Assembly (NCBI GenBank): GCA_021299615.1
Contig: JAJTHC010000260.1
Coordinates: 1-5,043 of the forward strand
Reading direction: 5' to 3'
DNA: 5,043 nucleotides
Source of the DNA: Vampirovibrionales bacterium
GTDB taxonomy: Bacteria; Cyanobacteriota; Vampirovibrionia; Vampirovibrionales; JAJTHC01
A program made the translations under genes and the position numbers. Shown piece by piece: positions 1 to 4,909 of this stretch. Below the pieces are notes generated by a model. It was not told the origin of the DNA. It ran no database searches and worked only from the letters and a program-made list of their open reading frames with translations. Numbering within the stretch: the first letter of the stretch is position 1; every line of letters starts with the position of its first letter.

Positions 1-394
1 GATGCGTTAAGGTCGTGAGTTCTGCTCCGCAGTCGGGGCAGGGCCAAAAGCCTTCCGCATTGCGTTCCATTTCTTTTAAAGGCAAACGCTTGCCGTTATT
101 GAAATGAGCCACCAAGTGATAGTCCAACGATTGAAGCACCACATCGCCTGTTAACGTAATCGGCGGAGGCGTTTCGTATTGCTTGAGTTCCGCAGGCGTC
201 ATTTTCAAAACTCGAGTAAGTCGAGTGCGGTTCATCACTGACATAAAGTGGAGCCGTCCTTCTTCGAGCTGTTCTAAAAGTGCCAGCGACAAGCCTGATT
301 TTTCAGCCACCAGAGGCAACGGCAAATCTAAGGCGTTACGTCGTGCCTGTAATACAGAAGCCAGTGAAGGGCGTGTCTCATTCAGTGATGTCAT
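1..394 (-). CDS. Partial XRE-type helix-turn-helix protein with zinc-knuckle motif (N-terminal 131 codons)
   Basis: The minus strand reads open from an ATG at 394 to the window edge, so the C-terminus is missing. Residues about 12-70 have the pattern of a Cro/XRE helix-turn-helix: an LxxRR start, a hydrophobic helix ending VAEKSGLS, then LLEQLEEGR as the recognition-helix region. Residues 71-115 look like a linker with a beta-rich stretch. Cys119 and Cys122 (WPCPDCGAE) form the first half of a zinc ribbon; the partner cysteines would lie outside the window. Such proteins are normally cytoplasmic DNA-binding regulators, but no target can be inferred. The start is not certain: a weak AGAAAG precedes 394, while an in-frame ATG at 505 with AAGGA 12 nt upstream would add 37 residues. 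I prefer 394 because XRE domains usually begin about ten residues from the start and the extension is oddly rich in Leu, Val and Cys. No convincing promoter was seen. Confidence 0.8.
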   Translation of the reverse strand, partial: MTSLNETRPSLASVLQARRNALDLPLPLVAEKSGLSLALLEQLEEGRLHFMSVMNRTRLTRVLKMTPAELKQYETPPPITLTGDVVLQSLDYHLVAHFNNGKRLPLKEMERNAEGFWPCPDCGAELTTLTH

Positions 395-671
395 TTGTAA
401 TAACTTTCTGTACAAAAAAACGATCTTTAAACAGAAGTTCAGCTTAACATCTTTGACAAGGAACATCAAGCAAAGGCAAGGCAAGCCTTCTACAGGATGT
501 AACATTTTGTAAAGGAATCCTTAAGTTTACCCCAAATCTGCCGATAGTTATTTTGGAAGAGCTTTACAGACTTCCATCTTTCTTCTGAACAGGGGGACAT
601 AGCAACGAGAGGCAGTACGAAACCGTATTGCCGTTTTTCTTATCTAAATTTCTTTAATAAAAACAATCGTT
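395..671. other. Gene-free spacer between two minus-strand genes
   Basis: No open frame here has a ribosome site and plausible composition. The stretch holds a plus-strand hairpin at 554-576 (TGGAAG pairing with CTTCCA across an 11-nt loop), the plus-strand terminator at 611-638, and an AT-rich tail to 671. A TTGACA lies at 453-458 on the plus strand but has no -10 at the right distance. TTTACC followed 17 nt later by TATTTT (about 526-554) is a weak plus-strand promoter candidate. Confidence 0.5.
611..641 (+). terminator. Rho-independent terminator, plus strand, with no annotated upstream gene
   Basis: GGCAGTACG at 611-619 pairs with CGTATTGCC at 624-632 across an AAAC loop. This gives a 9-bp stem with one G-U pair, followed at once by GTTTTTCTT. 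The U-tract is only on the plus-strand side; in the minus direction the hairpin is followed by TCTCGTTGCT, so it is unlikely to serve the minus-strand gene that ends at 672. No plus-strand coding gene lies upstream in the window, so it would end an unannotated transcript. Confidence 0.7.
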
Positions 672-929
672 CTATCGGCAAGTGGGGCATCCACAGTTTT
701 GTCCGCATCTTTGAAAGTTTGTGGCACTTGAAGTAAATGTTGTTTGTGGGGTTTGTGGGTCTTCTTTTCGCTGTTGTTGACGTTTTTGGTAAATATCATG
801 CCCGTATTGAAAGACTCCAACGGGATCTGTTCCCACAAACATATCAGGCAGATCGTCTGCCAGACGGTTTAGGCTGACTTGATCTTTTAAAGATCCATAA
901 ATGGGTTCTAGTCGCTGAATATTGATCAC
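672..929 (-). CDS. Small protein with a C-terminal four-cysteine motif, function unknown
   Basis: This is an 85-residue protein that I do not recognise. The start is GTG at 929, chosen because AGGTG (937-941) sits 7 nt upstream and an extended -10 lies at 967-975. The in-frame ATG at 962 would lie about at the predicted transcription start and lacks a ribosome site. Residues 1-50 look folded (IQRLEPIYGSLKDQV, then ADDLPDMFVGTDPVGVFQYG). Residues 50-70 are Gln/Arg/Lys-rich and hydrophilic, and the last residues carry Cys75, Cys79, Cys81 and Cys84 in the spacing CxxxCxCxxC, ending one residue before the stop. A tail of this kind could bind zinc or a metal cluster, which is inference only. There is no signal peptide or membrane segment. 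The gene is divergent from queA and followed by no clear minus-strand terminator. A frame-shifted overlapping frame at 644-838 is a shadow. Confidence 0.72.
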   Translation of the reverse strand: MINIQRLEPIYGSLKDQVSLNRLADDLPDMFVGTDPVGVFQYGHDIYQKRQQQRKEDPQTPQTTFTSSATNFQRCGQNCGCPTCR

Positions 930-936
930 GTTTTCA

Positions 937-941
937 CACCT
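937..941 (-). promoter_or_regulatory. Ribosome binding site that fixes the GTG start at 929
   Basis: The minus strand reads AGGTG, then 7 nt, then GTG ATC AAT. The spacing is ideal and supports the GTG over the in-frame ATG at 962. Confidence 0.7.
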
Positions 942-966
942 ACTTATAACAAATTGAATCAAAGAA

Positions 967-975
967 ATTATATCA
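967..975 (-). promoter_or_regulatory. Extended -10 promoter for the Cys-tail protein
   Basis: On the minus strand, 975-967 read TGATATAAT: a perfect TATAAT preceded by TGn. The predicted transcription start near 960 gives a leader of about 31 nt, with the ribosome site at 937-941. No TTGACA-like -35 stands at the usual distance, as is common for extended -10 promoters. Confidence 0.65.
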
Positions 976-1011
976 GCATAAAACCCATAAAACGCTATGT
1001 TTGTGCTAGTT

Positions 1012-1105
1012 TATAGAAGACTCTGCGAAAGCCATTTGTGGCAAGGGGATTGCCACGATCCGCTCGCAATGACGGTGTGTTTTTAGTTTCGTAGAGCTTT
1101 CTATA
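1012..1105. repeat. 94-bp inverted-repeat (MITE-like) element in front of queA
   Basis: The ends are 19-nt imperfect inverted repeats: TATAGAAGACTCTGCGAAA at 1012-1030 and the complement of TATAGAAAGCTCTACGAAA at 1087-1105, with three mismatches. Inside is a perfect 7-bp hairpin, GTGGCAA (1038-1044) with TTGCCAC (1050-1056) across GGGGA. The core also contains CGCTCGCAATGACGG. Its complement, GTCATTGCGAGCG, resembles a sequence class found in dispersed intergenic repeats of many bacteria. ATTGC (1049-1053) can instead pair with GCAAT (1066-1070), so two folds compete. The element has no coding capacity and ends 17 nt before the queA ribosome site. Confidence 0.65.
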
Positions 1106-1122
1106 TGAAATAATTTTACCCT

Positions 1123-1128
1123 AAAGGA
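1123..1128 (+). promoter_or_regulatory. queA ribosome binding site
   Basis: AAAGGA lies 7 nt before the ATG at 1136 and fixes the queA start. No confident promoter was found: the usual positions are taken up by the inverted-repeat element at 1012-1105. Confidence 0.7.
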
Positions 1129-1135
1129 TTCCTCT

Positions 1136-2242
1136 ATGAATGCCACCACTGAAAGCACCGTTGATCTCTTCCATGTCGATGCCTACGACTATACACTGCC
1201 TAGCGATTTAATCGCTTCGCACCCCCTTCCCAATCGTGACGATTCACGCATGATGTTCATCGACTGCCAAGGGGAATCCTTTGAGCATAAGGGTTTTAAA
1301 GACTTGGTGGATTTGATGAATCCTAACGATTTACTGGTGGTGAACGACACAAAAGTCTTGCCTGCTCGCTTTTTGGGCAAACGCCTTATGCCAGACGGTT
1401 CTATAGGTGAAGGCGAAGTTGAAGTGCTTTTACTGCACCCGACTTCGCAAGCCGAACTCGACTGGCATTGCTTGATGCGTCCTGCTCGCAAGCTTAAGGA
1501 AGGTACGGTCATTGTGTTGGAAGACAGCACGGCGACTTTTGAAGTCATTGAACAAGGCAAAGAAGGGCATGGCGTGGTGCGTTTGCACTTGAATGAAGAA
1601 GCCAGCCTTCATGAGTTCATGTACCGCATCGGCAAAATGCCGATACCCCCTTATTTTAACCGCCCTGCGACAGAAGAAGACAAGGAACGTTACCAAACCG
1701 TGTATTCTGAAGTGGAAGGCTCACAAGCCGCCCCCACGGCGGGTTTACATTTTACAGATGACGTCTTAAACGCCCTTGCCGAAAAAGGCATTCAAAAGGT
1801 GAATGTGACTTTGTCAGTAGGTGTTGGCACCTTTCGCCCTGTGATGGTGGACGACATTCGTGAGCATGACATGCACGGCGAAGCCTATACCTTGCCTCAA
1901 GCCACCGTCGATGCGATTGTGGCGTGTAAGGCTCGTGGGGGGAAGGTGTTTGCCGTTGGTACGACCACGACCAAGACGCTTGAGACCGCTGCCCAAAATC
2001 AAGGAGGCTCACTACTCAAAGGCGAAAGTGGCTGGAGCAATCTTTATATTTACCCTGGTTTTCGCTTTGAAGTGGTGGATGCGATGCTCACCAATTTTCA
2101 CCTGCCCAAGTCCACCTTGTTGATGATGATTTCCGCCTTTGCGAATCGGGACTTTATTTTGAAGGTGTACGAAGAGGCCGTGCAAGAACGTTACCGCTTT
2201 TACAGTTACGGCGATTGTATGCTGTTAATGCGGTCATGCTAA
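1136..2242 (+). CDS. queA: S-adenosylmethionine:tRNA ribosyltransferase-isomerase (QueA)
   Basis: QueA moves and isomerises the ribosyl part of S-adenosylmethionine onto 7-aminomethyl-7-deazaguanine at the wobble position of GUN-anticodon tRNAs, making epoxyqueuosine. It acts in the cytoplasm. The 368-residue length is typical. Family signatures are present in order: YDYTLPSDLIASHPLPNRD (about 17-35), NDLLVVNDTKVLPARF (64-79), the AAPTAGLHFT motif (198-207), VGVGTFRPV (228-236), IREHDMHGE (241-249), FAVGTTTTKTLE (272-283), GWSNLYIYPGFRF (299-311), TNFHLPKSTLLMM (319-331) and FYSYGDCMLL near the C-terminus. The GTTTTKTLE segment replaces the more common GTTSVRTLE, a conservative change (Arg to Lys). 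The protein starts at ATG 1136, where AAAGGA sits 7 nt upstream; about 15 poorly conserved residues precede the domain. No other queuosine gene is adjacent. There is no clear terminator after the stop. Confidence 0.97.
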   Translation: MNATTESTVDLFHVDAYDYTLPSDLIASHPLPNRDDSRMMFIDCQGESFEHKGFKDLVDLMNPNDLLVVNDTKVLPARFLGKRLMPDGSIGEGEVEVLLLHPTSQAELDWHCLMRPARKLKEGTVIVLEDSTATFEVIEQGKEGHGVVRLHLNEEASLHEFMYRIGKMPIPPYFNRPATEEDKERYQTVYSEVEGSQAAPTAGLHFTDDVLNALAEKGIQKVNVTLSVGVGTFRPVMVDDIREHDMHGEAYTLPQATVDAIVACKARGGKVFAVGTTTTKTLETAAQNQGGSLLKGESGWSNLYIYPGFRFEVVDAMLTNFHLPKSTLLMMISAFANRDFILKVYEEAVQERYRFYSYGDCMLLMRSC

Positions 2243-2360
2243 ATCATACAAAAACTTACACCTCGATACTCGAAATATCTTGCTCTGTTTTTTATTTATA
2301 GTATTATTTGGTTGTGCTTAAAGCTAATCCTAATACCAATTAATGTAGAGGCTAAATCGT

Positions 2361-2827
2361 ATGTTGAAGATAGTATCTCCCCAATTCATGCAAGTTCAAA
2401 ACCAACGTCAAGGCTATTCTTCCAAAGAACTCGAAAGATGTAAAAATCAAATGACTAATTTGTTTCTTCAATTCGAGTCCGTTGTGGAACTTGAGGAAAA
2501 CAAGGTATAGGTCTACAAATATCCGATCTGTGGGACAAAGTTGCCGCTTATGCATCGTATAATTTATCTACTTTAAAAAAATCGTTTGCTAAAATCAGTT
2601 CTCCAAATACTAAAAACGGCACTTGGCAGGAACTAATGGAAGAAATAAAGCAAAGCTTTGAAGATCCTGAAAATGAAATTTATAAAAAATTCAAAGGACA
2701 AGCTAGACCTTTGGGTAAAGTATACACTGAAGAGGACTACGAACGCTATTACTGCGAACAAAAAAAATCAGACTTTACAAATCTTGCAGACACTATAGCT
2801 CATGAACAACAAGCACTGAGGTATTAG
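2361..2827 (+). pseudogene. Unrecognised gene broken by a one-base frameshift
   Basis: The first frame runs from ATG 2361, with AGAGG (2347-2351) 9 nt upstream, to a TAG at 2508-2510 and encodes 49 residues (MLKIVSPQF ... ELEENKV). In the -1 frame, a reading opens after a TGA within the same GAGGAAAACAAGG stretch (about 2490-2503). It runs without stops to TAG 2825-2827 (GIGLQISDLWDKVAAYASYN ... IAHEQQALRY). Restoring one A in the AAAA run gives a continuous 155-residue, hydrophilic, mostly helical protein with many Glu, Lys and Tyr residues and no signal or membrane segment. I do not recognise its family. A shorter reading from ATG 2636 (63 residues) has no good ribosome site and is probably just the tail. 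The stretch is about 34% G+C against about 50% in queA, which suggests foreign origin or relaxed selection. It ends 11 bp from the convergent DUF151 gene. A sequencing error in the A-run would make it intact. Confidence 0.65.
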
Positions 2828-2838
2828 TCCTAAACATC

Positions 2839-3372
2839 TTACTGATCGGTTTGAATGTCACCAGGAAAGTTGAAGTCGCTGGCTTTGATGTTCTTTAAGA
2901 AGTCCTTGAAGGCTTCGCTTTCTTCTTCGTCCTTTTCTTCATCCGCACTCACTGTGCCGTCTGACATGACATGAGGGCTGGCAAAAATAGGGGCATCGGC
3001 ACGCAAGGCAACCGCCACCGCATCGGAAGGTCGAGCGTCTAGCTCAAGCTCGTCATCTCCGTCGTCGACTTTCAGATAAAGGCTCGCAAAATAAGTGTCG
3101 TTTTCAATATCTTTAATCACCACACGATCCAACACATAGCCTGTGAGTTCAATGAGGTTATACAGCAAGTCATGCGTCATCGGGCGGTTGGATTCAACGG
3201 CTTCTAGCTGGCGAATAATCGCACTGGCTTCAGCAGTACCGATCCAAATGGGTAAGGCTCGGCGTTTGTCTTGATCCGTCAACACGACAATGGGGGTACC
3301 TGTTCGTGTGTCAAGGGCAATCCCCATAACCGAAAGTTTAACAAGGGATTCGGATTCGTTAGACAAACTCAT
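2839..3372 (-). CDS. Bifunctional nuclease family protein (BFN/DUF151)
   Basis: The protein belongs to the DUF151 family, named for plant proteins with both RNase and DNase activity; the bacterial role is poorly defined. Family features fill residues 10-135: VKLSVMGIALD, then PIVVLTD, RRALPIWIGTAEASAI (38-53), the hallmark RPMTHDLLYNLI (63-74), VVIKDIENDTYFASLYL (84-100) and LDARPSDAVAVALR followed by PIFAS (111-132). An acidic Asp/Glu-rich linker (about 142-153) leads to a C-terminal helix, FKDFLKNIKASDF, seen in other members after a similar linker. The start is ATG 3372: GAGGA lies 8 nt upstream, and this gives 177 residues. An upstream in-frame TTG at 3393 would add seven residues that include the ribosome site itself, so it is rejected. 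It is a single gene, convergent with the broken gene at 2361-2827, with its own promoter near 3410. Confidence 0.93.
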   Translation of the reverse strand: MSLSNESESLVKLSVMGIALDTRTGTPIVVLTDQDKRRALPIWIGTAEASAIIRQLEAVESNRPMTHDLLYNLIELTGYVLDRVVIKDIENDTYFASLYLKVDDGDDELELDARPSDAVAVALRADAPIFASPHVMSDGTVSADEEKDEEESEAFKDFLKNIKASDFNFPGDIQTDQ

Positions 3373-3380
3373 TGAATTAT

Positions 3381-3385
3381 TCCTC
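3381..3385 (-). promoter_or_regulatory. Ribosome binding site that fixes the DUF151 start at 3372
   Basis: On the minus strand GAGGA is followed by 8 nt and then ATG AGT TTG. Starting at the upstream TTG (3393) would place this site inside the coding region. Confidence 0.7.
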
Positions 3386-3409
3386 AAGGTCAACCATATT
3401 GTTTCTTTA

Positions 3410-3418
3410 ATGATAGCA
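3410..3418 (-). promoter_or_regulatory. Extended -10 promoter for the DUF151 gene
   Basis: The minus strand reads TGCTATCAT: a TATCAT hexamer (five of six matches to TATAAT) preceded by TGn. Transcription would begin near 3403, giving a leader of about 31 nt. No good -35 is visible at 16-18 nt. The layout copies that of the promoter at 967-975. Confidence 0.5.
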
Positions 3419-3488
3419 AACTTTTAATGCTTCGACCACTGCCAATTTTAAAAACCCACCAAATAGTGTCGCTAGACTGTCGAAAAAC

Positions 3489-3504
3489 TATTACAATCTT
3501 AACA
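3489..3504 (+). repeat. Left copy of a 16-nt direct repeat flanking the palindromic element
   Basis: TATTACAATCTTAACA is identical to 3671-3686. Similarity extends on both sides with small gaps (AAAA-ACTA before; an AT-rich stretch ending in TTG after), so the ancestral repeat is roughly 30-40 bp. Confidence 0.8.
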
Positions 3505-3520
3505 AATAAAATAGTTGCTT

Positions 3521-3649
3521 TGTCCCCCCTCCTAATTTTAGGAGGGGGTTAGGGGGCGGTTAAACCCACAAACGGAGTCTAAAGTTTAACCTCACCCTCG
3601 AACGTCTAGCGACGTTCTCTTCCCTCTCCTAAAATTAGGAGAGGGGACA
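3521..3649. repeat. 129-bp palindromic (MITE-like) element with nested hairpins
   Basis: The left arm (3521-3565) and the right arm (3584-3649) are inverted copies. Both begin with TGTCCCC followed by CTCCTAATTTTAGGAG when read inward, and both end with GGTTAAAC next to an 18-nt centre. Each arm is itself a hairpin: CCCCCTCCTAA with TTAGGAGGGGG on the left, CCCTCTCCTAA with TTAGGAGAGGG on the right. The right arm carries about 20 extra bases, including a perfect 7-bp hairpin, GAACGTC-TAGC-GACGTTC (3600-3617). There are no coding frames. The element could fold as one long cruciform or as three separate hairpins. Confidence 0.75.
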
Positions 3650-3670
3650 GGAAAATTTTTTAAAACACTA

Positions 3671-3686
3671 TATTACAATCTTAACA
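3671..3686 (+). repeat. Right copy of the 16-nt direct repeat
   Basis: This is a perfect match to 3489-3504. It ends 9 bp before the -35 box of the promoter at 3696. It may be a long target duplication, a remnant of a local duplication, or a paired regulator site. Confidence 0.8.
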
Positions 3687-3695
3687 TATATACTA

Positions 3696-3724
3696 TTGAC
3701 GTACCTTTACAATTGTCGTAGAAT
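3696..3724 (+). promoter_or_regulatory. Sigma70-type promoter for the Gln-rich protein gene
   Basis: TTGACG (3696-3701), a 17-nt spacer and TAGAAT (3719-3724) match the consensus at five of six positions each with ideal spacing. Transcription would start near 3731, leaving a leader of about 70 nt before the ATG at 3802. Confidence 0.75.
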
Positions 3725-3728
3725 AAGT

Positions 3729-3745
3729 GTATACGATACGTATAC
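3729..3745. promoter_or_regulatory. Operator-like palindrome over the predicted transcription start
   Basis: GTATACGATACGTATAC is a perfect 7-bp inverted repeat (GTATACG / CGTATAC) with a 3-bp centre. It lies 4 bp after the -10 box and covers the expected +1, a usual place for a repressor dimer. The regulator is unknown. Confidence 0.55.
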
Positions 3746-3750
3746 TGAAA

Positions 3751-3773
3751 AAATCGTGTGTTGCTTACGATTT
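3751..3773 (+). promoter_or_regulatory. Leader hairpin upstream of the Gln-rich protein gene
   Basis: AAATCGT (3751-3757) pairs perfectly with ACGATTT (3767-3773) across a 9-nt loop within the predicted 5' leader. It is AT-rich and has no U-tract, so it is not a terminator. It might protect or shape the mRNA 5' end; no riboswitch class was recognised. Confidence 0.4.
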
Positions 3774-3801
3774 CAACATCCCCCGACATAGGATATAACT
3801 G

Positions 3802-4410
3802 ATGATGATGGTTGCTTCGACGACTAGAAAACTGCATATGCCTTCCCCTTACGACACACCGTTCAACAAGGGCTTAGACAAAAACGCCCAACGCAACCCC
3901 GCTTTAGCCCCTCATTTACAACAACAAGAAGAGTTGCTGGCTCCACCCACGCCACAGCCTCGATTGGGTTCTACGCAATCTTTAATCAAACAGCGTGAAG
4001 TGCTTCAGCAAGATGTCTTTCAAAAGCAAAACACGCAAGACACCAATTTCAGACGCAGTACTTTAGAACTGCCTCAAAAAGCCCCTTCGGTGATGGAACA
4101 ATTGCAACAGGTGGCGAATACCACACGCCAGTTTTTAAATCAATTAGACCGTCTAAACCAGTCTGACCTTTCTCGTCGACAAGCCCAAGGCACGGAACTA
4201 CAGATGACGGAAGGTCGTCACCAAGTGCATCATCAAAATGCGACTTTATATATGCGAATTAAAGAGCCGTCCTTTGTGACTAAATCCAAGCGTGAAGAGG
4301 ATATTGCTCGTCGGGTGGCTCGTCAGCAACGCATGGGTATTAAAAAGCCTAGCGACACGCATTCAACCAAGCACGACAACTTGGCTGCGAATCAAGAAGA
4401 AGACGCCTAA
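3802..4410 (+). CDS. Gln-rich hydrophilic protein, function unknown
   Basis: This is a 202-residue protein that I do not recognise. About 13% of residues are Gln, with runs such as HLQQQEELL and EQLQQVANTTRQFLNQL. Residues 1-75 are Pro/Gln-rich and look disordered. Residues 95-130 could form one amphipathic helix or short coiled coil. Residues 150-180 are basic (SKREEDIARRVARQQR), and the C-terminus is again hydrophilic. There are no cysteines, no signal peptide and no membrane segment. The start is the first of three tandem ATGs at 3802, with AGGA (3790-3793) 8 nt upstream. It has its own strong promoter, an operator-like palindrome and a 70-nt leader, which points to a regulated gene that is really expressed. 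It converges on the next gene with a 5-bp gap, so any terminator must lie inside that gene; none is obvious. Confidence 0.75.
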   Translation: MMMVASTTRKLHMPSPYDTPFNKGLDKNAQRNPALAPHLQQQEELLAPPTPQPRLGSTQSLIKQREVLQQDVFQKQNTQDTNFRRSTLELPQKAPSVMEQLQQVANTTRQFLNQLDRLNQSDLSRRQAQGTELQMTEGRHQVHHQNATLYMRIKEPSFVTKSKREEDIARRVARQQRMGIKKPSDTHSTKHDNLAANQEEDA

Positions 4411-4415
4411 AAATT

Positions 4416-4751
4416 CTATTGACTATTGCTGGTAAGGGTAAAGCTATCTTTAATATCTTCAGCAAGCATTTGCTTGGTGCTTTGCATAAGGGTTAGATTG
4501 GCGTTAAGTTGCATATCAATACGAGCGGCTTCCGCATCTAAGACTTGCGACATTTGTTCCATTTGTTGCACACGCATATCCAACGCCTTATAGCCTTCGC
4601 TATTGGGATCCAGCTTGGCTTCGGCAAAGCGTAAGCTTGAGTTAATGTTGATCAAATTTTTACGACGTTGACTGAGTAAGCTTTTTTGATACTCTAAATC
4701 TTTTTGTTGCGAAAGGGAATCATAATAGGTCATGGCATTGAGACCGAGCAT
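4416..4751 (-). CDS. Small all-helical (coiled-coil) protein, function unknown
   Basis: This 111-residue protein looks almost wholly alpha-helical. Residues 10-48 form one charged amphipathic helix (SLSQQKDLEYQKSLLSQRRKNL...), LDPNSEGYK (47-55) makes a turn, and residues 56-100 form a second long helix (MRVQQMEQMSQVLDAEAARIDMQL...). The result is a helical-hairpin shape with no cysteine, signal peptide or membrane segment. Such small helical hairpins can be chaperones, needle or filament subunits, or adaptor proteins; nothing here selects one. ATG 4751 has AAAGGA with AGGA 9 nt upstream (4761-4764). The next ATG, seven codons in, is less well placed. The leader is unusually C-rich on the mRNA strand. 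A TTGACA lies on the minus strand at 4815-4810, but no good -10 stands 16-18 nt from it. Confidence 0.78.
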   Translation of the reverse strand: MLGLNAMTYYDSLSQQKDLEYQKSLLSQRRKNLININSSLRFAEAKLDPNSEGYKALDMRVQQMEQMSQVLDAEAARIDMQLNANLTLMQSTKQMLAEDIKDSFTLTSNSQ

Positions 4752-4909
4752 GGCAGGGAGTCCTTTATGGGTAGGGGGGATAGGGGGACACGATACTTGT
4801 ATAAAGCAGTGTCAATCTTCTTTTGTGCTAGGAGATGGTTAAAGTCGTCCATTTAATGGAGTTAATCCACTCTAAAGTTAGTTAAAATAGAGTATAGTTG
4901 TCATACCAT
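4752..4909. other. Spacer upstream of the small helical protein
   Basis: No gene was seen. Near the gene, the plus strand has four G-runs (4756-4758, 4769-4771, 4774-4779, 4783-4787). Further out are a TCCATT-T-AATGGA palindrome (4848-4860) and a 6-bp inverted repeat ACTCTA/TAGAGT (4869-4874 and 4888-4893), both of operator size. Minus-strand TTGACA (4815-4810) could be the -35 of the gene ending at 4416. Confidence 0.45.

Noticed and set aside
453..481. Plus-strand promoter starting at TTGACA
   Set aside because: The -35 is perfect, but no sequence resembling a -10 lies 15-19 nt downstream.
183..512. Plus-strand open frame of 109 codons
   Set aside because: It lies antisense to the HTH/zinc-knuckle gene, has no ribosome site and its translation is Ser/Arg/Lys-rich without a family pattern.
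644..838. Minus-strand open frame of 64 codons overlapping the Cys-tail gene
   Set aside because: It is in a different frame inside a better supported gene and lacks a promoter and ribosome site of its own.
1030..1122. preQ1 riboswitch upstream of queA
   Set aside because: I could not find the short stem, A-rich tail and pseudoknot layout of preQ1 riboswitches; the visible pairing belongs to the inverted-repeat element.
1189..2123. Several open frames inside queA on either strand
   Set aside because: queA is unmistakable and full length; these are shadows of its codon pattern.
2488..2510. Programmed -1 frameshift in the broken gene
   Set aside because: The GGAAAAC stretch does not fit a canonical X XXY YYZ slippery heptamer, and no stimulatory stem or internal Shine-Dalgarno was seen. 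A lost base explains the data more simply.
2352..2555. Minus-strand open frame of 67 codons
   Set aside because: It lies opposite the first frame of the broken gene, which has a good ribosome site and a sensible join to its second half.
3621..3661. Terminator made by the right hairpin of the palindrome and the following T-run
   Set aside because: About ten bases (including GAAAA) separate the stem from the T-run, and no plus-strand gene lies upstream to be terminated.
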